A stretch of 64,000 nucleotides of DNA from Pseudocoprococcus catus. GTDB lineage: Bacteria > Bacillota > Clostridia > Lachnospirales > Lachnospiraceae. Below, piece after piece: positions 9,501 to 17,021 of the stretch (position 1 is the first letter of the stretch; each line of letters starts with the position of its first letter). Where the stretch lies: NCBI RefSeq assembly GCF_019734885.1, contig NZ_JAAXCM010000031.1, forward strand, positions 62,001 through 126,000. The letters are read 5' to 3'. The translations under genes and the position numbers were made by a program. Below the pieces are notes generated by a model. It was not told the DNA's origin and did not search any database. It saw nothing but the letters and a program-made list of their open reading frames with translations.

Positions 9501-9736
9501 ATATAAGAGGTAACTTCTCCAATCAGTTCATCCTGAGGCTGTCCATCATCTTCAAACTTGATGATGCGCTGTGTGCACCCCCGTACAAGTCCGGAGTAAT
9601 TGACAATCCTTGCTGTTCCCTGGATGCGGCTGACAATAGACATAATAAAAAAGAAAAGGATAATCAGTATTAACGTAAAAACGGACATTAAAAGACGAAA
9701 TATATATGAGGCTTTTTTGTTGGAATGTTTTATCAT
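6575..9736 (-). CDS. Hybrid sensor: GGDEF domain, histidine kinase and receiver in one protein
   Basis: 1053 residues. Membrane helices at ~15-35 and ~165-185 bracket an extracytoplasmic sensor segment. A diguanylate cyclase domain follows with intact GGDEF at 275-279, then two PAS-like regions (about 370-650), a HisKA helix with His683 in MSHDIRTPING, an ATPase domain (NAIKYN, DTGIGI, GTGLGM) and a C-terminal receiver with Asp984 in LMDIMMPVMDG. It should sense an outside signal and both phosphorelay internally and possibly make or respond to cyclic-di-GMP. ATG 9736 has GGAG 8 nt upstream. No partner regulator is adjacent. Confidence 0.92.
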   Translation of the reverse strand: MIKHSNKKASYIFRLLMSVFTLILIILFFFIMSIVSRIQGTARIVNYSGLVRGCTQRIIKFEDDGQPQDELIGEVTSYIDGLRNGSDSLDLIRLNDEAFQNKMQELETYFEDLKQEIQLVREKGYENTDIISKSEYFFSICDTATGLAEAYSQRLASSLNQLERIVLVDIVLLILLIAAEFVRALQYAAQNRVLQSKVYLDESTGLPNKNKCEEILNAPDAVDTASSVAVCVFDLNNLRNINNNLGHDKGDEYIRTFAIQLRKAIPAQHFVGRDGGDEFIAIFHNMTHSDIQKCLQDIRQYIDDYSTLHPEMPLSYAAGYALSTDYDTCTMRDLFIHADKNMYIDKNQARIEEAAAVKKLHYRLLNQINTQGYLFSDCIYCDARLDQYTILRASSNFFLADNGSYSGAVEQIVQNLTDDGTHRSLWQTLQLSNIAAQLSGSDCHLSVPYQYHKDGTVHRGRLTILFADADAAGQLHHFILGFESFHKKADSLDNEKRQLTQYYEQMKQSIIENSNYVDALMETAEAVYNVDLTHDQLEKIFYHAAADDFSFGIHPPCSYNEYCMARSQYISEETMENYRIVDSSEKLLERFRTGSKQITVEYREKSADGNWVWLQKMVLMSQDTLYDEKTNREIPVVHGMILFRNTSVFHEKEQQEKERLQVAFEEADSANKAKTEFMNRMSHDIRTPINGIMGMLEIIRKNRSDEKKVDDCLNKIHLSSSHLLALINDVLDMSKLESGHEDLEQIPFDLQELMSEVSSLVDAQMIERGITYHIHKKNIQHIRLVGSPLRIRQIMLNLFSNAIKYNKPGGSIDTYASEISFDDTTAVYEFMIRDTGIGISESFIKEKLFQPFTQEETDARTQYKGTGLGMSIVKALIDKMGGTIQVESTLNVGTTFTFRLPLRIDSSSKYPSSEAESTLPEIQKGRELSGLHLLIVEDNAINMEIAEFYLEDHGAVVSKAWNGQEAIHQFKASDPGSFDAILMDIMMPVMDGLEATRRIRALSRSDAQSVVILAMTAQCTSDSISQSQKAGMNGHLIKPLDSEKMIEMILQSL

Positions 9737-9847
9737 TTATAAACTCCATTTCAATCCATATTTTTCAGCATTAGTTCCATTTTAACATAGTTTACCTTTT
9801 TTTGAAATCATTTCGGTGGGTTTTATTTCCCGGAATAGGAAAAATGC

Positions 9848-9876
9848 TTGAGAAGTGGGTGCGGGTATGTTAAGAT
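9848..9876 (+). promoter_or_regulatory. Promoter before corA-type gene
   Basis: TTGAGA (9848-9853), 17-nt spacer, TAAGAT (9871-9876). It leaves a leader of ~90 nt, too short for a classical M-box magnesium riboswitch. Confidence 0.55.
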
Positions 9877-9975
9877 GGGTATGGTATAAAATATGGGAAA
9901 GAATTTCCCGGCAGGATTTTCAGGAGAGTCCTGATGAAGAATATAAGAATAAAATACATAAGGCAGGTGAGACAC

Positions 9976-10920
9976 ATGGTAAATATATATGAGACAGAAG
10001 GCGGAAAGCTGAACGCTTTACAAGACTTTGAAGAGGGCTGTTGGGTCAAAGTAACAGCTGCAACCATGTGGGAGATGGAGCCTGTCGCGAAGAAGTACAA
10101 TATTGATATTGAAGATATGCGGGCCGCATTAGATGAGGAGGAGAAATCCCGTATTGTTCTGGAGGATGACTATACACTGGTGCTGGTAGATATACCGGCA
10201 AGTGAGATCCAACATGAGAAGAAGGTCTATACAACTATTCCTCTTGGTCTGATCCTTGCGGATGGTGCGATTATAACTATATGCAGTGAGGATACACCGA
10301 TACTGAATACCTTTATCAAGAGCCATGTCCGTTATTTTTCAACGAAGAAGAGAACACGTTTTGTCTATCAGATTCTTTTGAATTCAATGACGACTTATCA
10401 GAATGTGCTTCGTTCTGTTGATAATCGCCGTCTGGCTATCGAGGCACGAATCGGCGAGGAGAAGGAAGACGAGGCGGATCTGGTGGAGCTTCACGATCTG
10501 GAGTCTACACTGGTCTATTTTGAAACCTCTCTGCGAGCTGCAGGCATGGTTATTGACAGACTGCGCCGCTACAAACACATTCCGCAGTTTCCGGAGGATG
10601 AGGATCTTCTTGAGGATGTACAGGTCGAGAACCGGCAGGCTATAGAGATGGCGACGATCTACAGAGAGATCATCGATGGTACCAGCGAGCTGATGTCCAA
10701 TGTTATCAACAACCGTCTGAACAATACGATGAAGTATCTGACTTCCATTACACTTGTTATGGCTGTGCCGACGATTATATCAGGTTTGTACGGAATGAAT
10801 GTAGATACGGTTGGTATGCCTTTTGGTTCTATGAAAATGGGATTTGGCATTATATGCGGTCTGACATTTCTGCTGTGTCTGTTTATTTTATGGATCCTCT
10901 GGAGAAAACGCATGCTGTAG
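9976..10920 (+). CDS. CorA-family magnesium channel
   Basis: A 314-residue CorA-type transporter. The long N-terminal cytoplasmic domain is rich in acidic residues. The C-terminus has two membrane helices, and the signature YGMN (in SGLYGMNVDTVGMPFG) lies between them at the pore mouth. The family forms pentameric Mg2+ (or Co2+/Ni2+) channels. ATG 9976 after AGGTGAG matches how these proteins usually begin; ATG 9934 with GGAGAG upstream is an alternative adding 14 residues. It is transcribed alone from the promoter at 9848-9876. Confidence 0.92.
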   Translation: MVNIYETEGGKLNALQDFEEGCWVKVTAATMWEMEPVAKKYNIDIEDMRAALDEEEKSRIVLEDDYTLVLVDIPASEIQHEKKVYTTIPLGLILADGAIITICSEDTPILNTFIKSHVRYFSTKKRTRFVYQILLNSMTTYQNVLRSVDNRRLAIEARIGEEKEDEADLVELHDLESTLVYFETSLRAAGMVIDRLRRYKHIPQFPEDEDLLEDVQVENRQAIEMATIYREIIDGTSELMSNVINNRLNNTMKYLTSITLVMAVPTIISGLYGMNVDTVGMPFGSMKMGFGIICGLTFLLCLFILWILWRKRML

Positions 10921-10999
10921 TATTTTATTCTGTATTGATATTTTGTTTGCAGAAGTCATCCGTGAAACCGGATGACAATGACCGAGGAGGTGTGAAAGC

Positions 11000-12439
11000 T
11001 TGGCATTAGATGACAAGAACATAAGAAAGAAAAAAAATCTGCAAAGTGACCGAGGTTCTGAGAAAAACCGTATTAAAAATATAACAAGTAAAGTCCACCC
11101 GGAATATGCGGCTTCTTCGAACAGGAAGCGATCATCCCGGGAGCTTAGTGAAGAAGAGAAGGAGAAGCGGGCACAGATTGCTGAGGTACGCAGAAGACGG
11201 CAGCATCAGGAACGCCGCCGGAAGATCATACAGCGCAGGAAGCGACAGAGAGCATTGAGGATCATTGCTTCCTGTTTAATTGTAGTGGCACTGGTTGTCA
11301 CTGTTTTTATGGTTAAGAACTACAACAGTGGGTCAAGACATGACAATAAAGGCCTGAATGCCTATGAGAATGGGGATTATGAGACAGCCGTCAATGAATT
11401 CAAAGAGGCAATATCCTATGACGGCAATAATGCGGATTATTTTGTCCATCTGGGTATGGCGTATATCGAACAGAAATCTTATGATGAAGCCCTGGGTTAT
11501 TTTAATCAGGCCGAGAGTGCAGCAGAGAGTGATGATCAAAAGGTCAATCTGAACCGCGGACGGGGAATTGCCTGTCTTTACCAGGGAAATTATGAGGATG
11601 CAGTGAAGTGGTTCAATGAGGCACTGGCAGTCAGCAGTCAGAGCAATGATATCAGAATTGATACTTTATACTACAAAGCTGAAGCAGAGCAGAAGTCCGG
11701 GGATTATCAGGCTGCGGTACAGTCCTATGGCCAGATCATTGATCTGAAGGATGATGCGGGAACGAGAATGCTTCGTGGTATGGCCTACATGCAGATACAG
11801 GATTATGCATCGGCAGAGAAGGATCTGTATGCAGCGATTGATCAGAGCAGAAAGAGTTATTCCATTTACAGAACGTTATATAGTGCCCTTGAGGCACAGG
11901 GCAAAGATGATGAGGCAAAGCAGGTGCTGAATGATGCACTTGGTTTATCCGGCAGCAGCGGAGAAGACTATTTTAACCGCGGTATGATCTATATGGATCT
12001 TCAGGATGATACCAATGCCTCTGACATGCTGAACAAATCCTATGACAAGGGGTATAAGGCGGCATTGCTGGGGCTTGGCGAGATTGCCATGAACCAGAAG
12101 GATTATGATACAGCACTTGAAGAGTATACGCGCTTTTTTGATGAGGCGGATGTCAAGAGTCTGGATGCGTCACTGGCAGCTAAGGCATATAATGAATATG
12201 CCGTATGTCTGTTGGCAAAGGGTGATTATGAGAATGCAGCTAAGGCCTGTGAGAGCGGTCTTACCTATAATGATCGGGAATCAGATGAAGCTTTATCTTT
12301 TAACTTGATCATTACTTATGAACATCTGGAGAAATGGGAAGATGCTTATAATACGGCGAAGGCTTACGCCAGTAAGTATCCGGACGATGCCAATGGTCAG
12401 AAAGAGTACCTGTTCCTCCAGAGCCGCGTGACGCAGTAG
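11000..12439 (+). CDS. Membrane-anchored TPR-repeat protein
   Basis: 479 residues beginning at TTG 11000, 10 nt after GAGGAGG. The first ~85 residues are very basic (many RRRR and KKKK runs) and cytoplasmic; one helix follows at ~89-108 (IIASCLIVVALVVTVFMV). The remainder, outside the cell, is made of about nine TPR units with the A-Y-x-x-G-x-Y-x-x-A pattern. Such proteins serve as scaffolds; the partner is not indicated. It lies 44 nt upstream of hflX. Confidence 0.85.
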   Translation: MALDDKNIRKKKNLQSDRGSEKNRIKNITSKVHPEYAASSNRKRSSRELSEEEKEKRAQIAEVRRRRQHQERRRKIIQRRKRQRALRIIASCLIVVALVVTVFMVKNYNSGSRHDNKGLNAYENGDYETAVNEFKEAISYDGNNADYFVHLGMAYIEQKSYDEALGYFNQAESAAESDDQKVNLNRGRGIACLYQGNYEDAVKWFNEALAVSSQSNDIRIDTLYYKAEAEQKSGDYQAAVQSYGQIIDLKDDAGTRMLRGMAYMQIQDYASAEKDLYAAIDQSRKSYSIYRTLYSALEAQGKDDEAKQVLNDALGLSGSSGEDYFNRGMIYMDLQDDTNASDMLNKSYDKGYKAALLGLGEIAMNQKDYDTALEEYTRFFDEADVKSLDASLAAKAYNEYAVCLLAKGDYENAAKACESGLTYNDRESDEALSFNLIITYEHLEKWEDAYNTAKAYASKYPDDANGQKEYLFLQSRVTQ

Positions 12440-12483
12440 CAGCCTGCGAACCTTATCATATAGTTTGAGAAATAGGAGAATTT

Positions 12484-13743
12484 ATGGCAGATTTTTATGA
12501 GAATAAACAGGTAACAGAAGAAGTCATTCTTGTGGGTGTTGCTCTGGGAGAGACATCGGTGACGGATGAGTCACTGGATGAGCTGGAAGAACTGGCGAAG
12601 ACAGCCGGGGCAGTGACTGTGGGAAGACTGATCCAGAATAGAGAGATGATCCATCCGGGAACTTATCTCGGCAAGGGTAAGCTGGAAGAATTGGCATTTC
12701 TCATCTCAGAGACCCATGCAACAGGTATCATCTGTGATGATGAGTTATCACCGGCGCAGATGGCCAATATGGAGGATGTGCTGGATATCAAGGTGATGGA
12801 TCGTACATTGCTGATCCTGGATATTTTTGCCCAACGGGCCACAACCCGTGAGGGTAAGATTCAGGTAGAGCTGGCACAGCTGCGTTACAGAGCCACCCGT
12901 CTGGTGGGCATGAGAAATTCACTTTCACGTCTTGGCGGCGGTATCGGTACAAGAGGCCCCGGTGAGAAGAAACTGGAAGTGGACCGACGATTGATCAGAG
13001 AACGTATTTCACAGCTGAAGCGTGAGTTGGAAGATGTGAAGCGGCACCGTGAAGTGGCCAGACAGCAGCGTCAGAGAAATCAGATCCCGGTGGCTGCCAT
13101 CGTTGGTTATACCAATGCCGGTAAGTCCACACTTCTGAACAGACTGACAGGTGCCGGTGTTCTTGAGGAGGACAAGCTTTTTGCCACCCTTGATCCGACA
13201 ACAAGGAATCTGACACTGGATGACGGGCAGGAACTGTTGCTGACAGATACCGTCGGTTTTATTCATAAGCTGCCGCATCATCTGGTAGATGCATTCAGAA
13301 GTACACTGGAGGAGGCGAAGTACGCCGATATTCTGATCCATATGGTAGATGCCTCCAATCCTCAGGCAGAGATGCATATGCACGTTGTGTATGAGACCCT
13401 GGCGGCATTGGATATTAAGGACAAGAAGATTATCACAGTGTTTAACAAAACGGATCTGATCCAGGATCAGGAAAGTCTTGTCAGTCTAAAGGATTTCAGG
13501 GCTGACTATACAGTGACAGCTTCGGTGAAGCAGGGAACAGGACTGGATGCGCTGCTTTCGACAGTGCAGACGATTCTGAGAGCGAATAAGCTGCTGATCG
13601 AGAGGGTCTTTGATTATGCCCATGCGGGTGAGATCGCGGTGATCCGAAAGTATGGTCAGCTTCTGGAGGAACGTTATCAGGAAGACGGCATTTATGTGAA
13701 AGCCTATATTCCAAAGGATATTTATGCACGGCTGAGCTTTTAA
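12484..13743 (+). CDS. hflX: GTPase HflX
   Basis: 419 residues. The N-terminal HflX domain (TVGRLIQNREMIHPGTYLGKGKL) is followed by the helical linker with GGGIGTRGPGEKKLE and a TRAFAC GTPase domain with GYTNAGKST (P-loop), the DTVGFI G3 motif and NKTDL (G4). HflX binds the 50S subunit and rescues or splits stalled ribosomes under stress. The domain order and length are standard for Firmicutes. Confidence 0.95.
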   Translation: MADFYENKQVTEEVILVGVALGETSVTDESLDELEELAKTAGAVTVGRLIQNREMIHPGTYLGKGKLEELAFLISETHATGIICDDELSPAQMANMEDVLDIKVMDRTLLILDIFAQRATTREGKIQVELAQLRYRATRLVGMRNSLSRLGGGIGTRGPGEKKLEVDRRLIRERISQLKRELEDVKRHREVARQQRQRNQIPVAAIVGYTNAGKSTLLNRLTGAGVLEEDKLFATLDPTTRNLTLDDGQELLLTDTVGFIHKLPHHLVDAFRSTLEEAKYADILIHMVDASNPQAEMHMHVVYETLAALDIKDKKIITVFNKTDLIQDQESLVSLKDFRADYTVTASVKQGTGLDALLSTVQTILRANKLLIERVFDYAHAGEIAVIRKYGQLLEERYQEDGIYVKAYIPKDIYARLSF

Positions 13744-13853
13744 GGCTCAGCCCTTGCTTTATGAACAGAACAGGTGCGTCTGCTGTAATGACTGATTACG
13801 CGTCAGTCAGGGTGTGCCGACATGTAAAAGGATTAAAAGGAGAAGAGAGAGGT

Positions 13854-14420
13854 ATGATAAAGATTTTTATTGGCGCAATTCTGGCGCTGCTTGATTTTAC
13901 AGTTACAAATGGTAGTATGAGATTCGGAATCCTGCCGGACTTCATTGGTTGTTTTTTACTTTATCTTGGTTTTAAGGATATCATGGCTGCTTATCCGAAG
14001 ACATGCCAGCGACTGGCGACAGCAAGGACAACGCTGCTTGTATTGACCGCTTATTCGGCAATTCTTTATGTGATGGCGTTGACAGGGATCGGTGCGGATA
14101 TTGCCTGGCTTGAGACGGCTTTATCTCTGATTTATTATGTGGTACTTTTTTATGTGCTTTATCTGTTTCTGCAGTCTTTATATGAGATTGAGAACGATGT
14201 GTCCGGTGATTTGAAGTTGGAGAAATTCAAGAGATGGTGGCGCTATATGAGCCTGTTTCAGGTGCTGATCTGTGTTTTGATCCTGGTACTTTGCTTTAGA
14301 TCTGCTTCAGTGGAAATCTTGTTTGCTTATTATGTATGTGCGGTTATGGCACTTGTGTGCGAAGTCCTTTATCTGGTTCGATTAAATGGTGTTTTAAATA
14401 CCTTGCAGCGCAGGCATTAG
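13854..14420 (+). CDS. Multi-pass membrane protein preceding a Bce-type two-component system
   Basis: 188 residues with about five hydrophobic helices (first at IGAILALLDFTVT) and the short loop GSMRFGILPDFIGCFLLYLGF. ATG 13854 was chosen because AGGAGAAGAGAGG lies just before it; the longer frame from 13761 has no ribosome site and a non-membrane-like head. It ends 10 nt before the response regulator, suggesting co-transcription. Function unknown; it could be an accessory of the peptide-sensing system downstream. Confidence 0.75.
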   Translation: MIKIFIGAILALLDFTVTNGSMRFGILPDFIGCFLLYLGFKDIMAAYPKTCQRLATARTTLLVLTAYSAILYVMALTGIGADIAWLETALSLIYYVVLFYVLYLFLQSLYEIENDVSGDLKLEKFKRWWRYMSLFQVLICVLILVLCFRSASVEILFAYYVCAVMALVCEVLYLVRLNGVLNTLQRRH

Positions 14421-14430
14421 GAGGCATTGA

Positions 14431-15123
14431 ATGTACAGAATATTGATTGTGGAAGATGATGCCGGCATTGCTGAAGCGGTCAGCGAGCAGGCGAAAATGT
14501 GGAATTTTGAAACACACAGTGTGACAAATTTCAGAAATGTCATGGCAGAATTTGCGGAATTTGATCCGCATCTTGTATTGATGGATATCGGTCTGCCTTT
14601 TTTCAACGGTTATTACTGGTGCGGTGAGATTCGAAAAGTCTCACGTGTACCGGTAATTTTTATATCCTCTGCTTCGGACAACATGAATATAGTTATGGCC
14701 ATGAATATGGGCGGTGATGATTTTATTGCTAAACCCTTTGACCAGACGGTGCTGATTGCCAAAATGCAGGCGATGCTTCGAAGAACCTATGATTTTGCAA
14801 AGACAGGGCATGTTCTGCAATGCCGGGAGGCGGTTCTTAATGTAGATGATCATTCACTGACTTACAGGGGTGAACAAATTGCTTTATCCCGCAATGAATA
14901 TGGTATTTTAAAAATCCTTATGGAGAACGCCGGTAAGATTGTCAGCCGGGAACGTTTGATGGAACGGCTTTGGGAAACGGACAGTTTTATTGATGACAAC
15001 ACGCTGACAGTGAATGTGAACCGTCTTAGGAAGAAGCTGGAGGGAGCCGGGCTGAAAGATTTTATTACAACAAAATTCGGTGTGGGTTATGTGATTTTTT
15101 CGGAGGAGAAAGGGCAGGAATGA
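14431..15123 (+). CDS. OmpR-family response regulator, BceR-type
   Basis: 230 residues: receiver domain with phospho-acceptor Asp52 (VLMDIGLPFFNG) and a winged-helix DNA-binding domain. The extended ISSASDNMNIVMAMNMGGDDFIAKPF region is typical of the BceR/GraR/VraR-like group that controls peptide-antibiotic ABC transporters. Its stop overlaps the start of the kinase gene by four bases. Its likely binding site lies at 16135-16156. Confidence 0.92.
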   Translation: MYRILIVEDDAGIAEAVSEQAKMWNFETHSVTNFRNVMAEFAEFDPHLVLMDIGLPFFNGYYWCGEIRKVSRVPVIFISSASDNMNIVMAMNMGGDDFIAKPFDQTVLIAKMQAMLRRTYDFAKTGHVLQCREAVLNVDDHSLTYRGEQIALSRNEYGILKILMENAGKIVSRERLMERLWETDSFIDDNTLTVNVNRLRKKLEGAGLKDFITTKFGVGYVIFSEEKGQE

Positions 15124-16121
15124 TGGAAGAAAAAATCAGTTTTGTGAAGTGGTTGGGACAAAAGAAAGGTCTGTTCCTGAAAGAGGGACTTTTTGCGGTT
15201 ATATTTTTTGTGACCTTTGCCTTGTATCATCTGCCCCTAGCTGCGATTTTTTATCCGGTGTTGCTGTGCTTTTTTACAGGGATGCTTTTTCTTGTATGGG
15301 ATTACAGAAAGTTTGCAGTAAGACATGAAAGACTGCAGCAATTGTCGGCGATGCCTTTTGATGTGGTGACGGATTTCCCGGAAGCAGTAAGTGCGCTGGA
15401 GACGGATTATCAGCAGATCATTGTTCACCTTCAGGATGGACAGCGCAGGATGAAGGATGAGATGTCTTTTCAATATCAGGATATGATGGATTATTATACT
15501 GTCTGGGCACATCAGATTAAAACACCGATAGCAGCTATGCGGCTGACTTTGCAGAATACAGATTCATCTTTATCAAGAAAGCTTTCTGTGGAGCTTGCCA
15601 GGGTGGAGCAGTACGTGGATATGGTATTGTGTTATCTCAGATTGGACACAGATACCAGGGATTATGTTATTGCTGTTTATGAGCTGGACGATATCCTGCG
15701 GCAGGCATTGCGCAAATTTGCGGGGCAGTTTATCGGCAAAAAGATTCATTTGGATTATCAGCCGCTGAATGCACAGGTCATGACGGACGAGAAATGGCTG
15801 CTTTTTGTTATTGAACAGATCCTTTCAAATGCAGTGAAGTATACACAGCAGGGCTGCGTGTCCATTTATCTGGAATCGCCGAAGACACTGTGTATCCGTG
15901 ATACGGGTATAGGGATTGCACCGGAGGATCTGCCGAGAATATTTGAGAAGGGGTACACCGGGTATAATGGCCGAGCGGATAAAAAAGCCAGCGGACTGGG
16001 GCTGTATCTTTGTGCCAGGATCTGCCATAACCTGGGCCATGGTATTTCGGCTGAATCGGAACCGGATAAAGGGACTGTGATCAAATTGAATCTGAATACA
16101 GCGGAGCGTATGTTTGAGTAG
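15120..16121 (+). CDS. Intramembrane-sensing histidine kinase, BceS-type
   Basis: 333 residues with two N-terminal membrane helices (about 23-40 and 42-60) and almost no outside loop, the hallmark of intramembrane-sensing kinases. The phospho-accepting His131 is in VWAHQIKTPIAAM, and the ATPase domain has N, G1 (DTGIGI) and G2 (GLGLYL) boxes. Kinases of this class do not bind the drug themselves but read the activity of a BceAB-type transporter, here encoded just downstream. Confidence 0.92.
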   Translation: MMEEKISFVKWLGQKKGLFLKEGLFAVIFFVTFALYHLPLAAIFYPVLLCFFTGMLFLVWDYRKFAVRHERLQQLSAMPFDVVTDFPEAVSALETDYQQIIVHLQDGQRRMKDEMSFQYQDMMDYYTVWAHQIKTPIAAMRLTLQNTDSSLSRKLSVELARVEQYVDMVLCYLRLDTDTRDYVIAVYELDDILRQALRKFAGQFIGKKIHLDYQPLNAQVMTDEKWLLFVIEQILSNAVKYTQQGCVSIYLESPKTLCIRDTGIGIAPEDLPRIFEKGYTGYNGRADKKASGLGLYLCARICHNLGHGISAESEPDKGTVIKLNLNTAERMFE

Positions 16122-16134
16122 AAAAGGAACAGCA

Positions 16135-16156
16135 CTTCTTACAAAAGTGTAAGAAG
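16135..16156 (+). promoter_or_regulatory. BceR-type operator before the ABC transporter genes
   Basis: A perfect palindrome: CTTCTTACA, spacer AAAG, TGTAAGAAG. The core TTACA-N4-TGTAA is the known recognition pattern of BceR-like regulators. The likely -10 is TACAAT at 16197-16202, putting the operator centre about 63 bp upstream of the start. No good -35 is visible, as expected of an activated promoter. Confidence 0.82.
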
Positions 16157-16256
16157 TCTGTAAGGTCATTCGATGGAGCGGATGAAAAGAGTTTGATACA
16201 ATAATCCTGTCAAAAGAAATGAACAAGTCATTCAATCAGACAGGAGGATTTTAAAT

Positions 16257-17021
16257 ATGAGTATTTTGGAAGTAAAAGGACTGAAAAAGACCTATACCAC
16301 CCGTTTTGGCGGCAATCAGGTACAGGCACTGAAAAATGTGTCCTTTAGTGTGGAAGAGGGAGAATATGTGGCTATCATGGGTGAGTCCGGTTCCGGTAAG
16401 ACAACATTGTTGAACATTCTTGCGGCACTGGACAAACCAACAGGTGGTACCGTATTGTTAGACGGCAGGAATCTTGCAGAAATCAGAGAATCTGCTATGG
16501 CAGAATTTCGCCGTGATAATCTGGGATTTGTTTTTCAGGATTTTAATCTGCTGGACACATTTTCTCTGGAGGATAATATTTATCTGCCGCTGGTCCTTGC
16601 GGGCAAGAATTACAGAGAGATGCATAAGCGTCTGGAGCCTATTGCAAAACAATTGGGCATCACGCAGCTTTTAAAGAAATATCCTTATGAGGTGTCCGGC
16701 GGTCAGAAGCAGCGTGCGGCGGTAGCCAGAGCACTGATCACACATCCGAAGCTGATCCTTGCGGATGAGCCAACGGGGGCATTGGATTCCAAGTCCTCGG
16801 ATGAATTGCTGGATCTTTTCTCAGTAATCAATCAGGATAAACAGACCATCGTCATGGTAACACATTCTGTCAAAGCGGCCAGCCACGCGGGCAGAGTTTT
16901 ATTTATCAAAGACGGTGAGGTTTTTCATCAGATTTATAAAGGACATCATACACGTCAGGAATTGTATCAAAAGATTTCCGATACGCTGACTCTTCTCACG
17001 ACAGGCGGTGATCGGGCATGA
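16257..17021 (+). CDS. ABC transporter ATP-binding protein, BceA-type
   Basis: 254 residues. Walker A GESGSGKTT at 42-50, Q-loop FQDFNLL, signature SGGQKQR, Walker B LILADEPTGALDSK, H-loop MVTHS. It belongs to the MacB/LolD-like group that powers FtsX-fold permeases. Overlaps the permease gene by four bases. With the permease it should remove antimicrobial peptides such as bacitracin-like compounds from lipid targets and serve as the sensor for the kinase. Confidence 0.94.
   Translation: MSILEVKGLKKTYTTRFGGNQVQALKNVSFSVEEGEYVAIMGESGSGKTTLLNILAALDKPTGGTVLLDGRNLAEIRESAMAEFRRDNLGFVFQDFNLLDTFSLEDNIYLPLVLAGKNYREMHKRLEPIAKQLGITQLLKKYPYEVSGGQKQRAAVARALITHPKLILADEPTGALDSKSSDELLDLFSVINQDKQTIVMVTHSVKAASHAGRVLFIKDGEVFHQIYKGHHTRQELYQKISDTLTLLTTGGDRA

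Noticed and set aside
9795-9975. M-box magnesium riboswitch before the corA-type gene
   Set aside because: The leader is only ~90 nt from the likely start and shows no M-box pattern.
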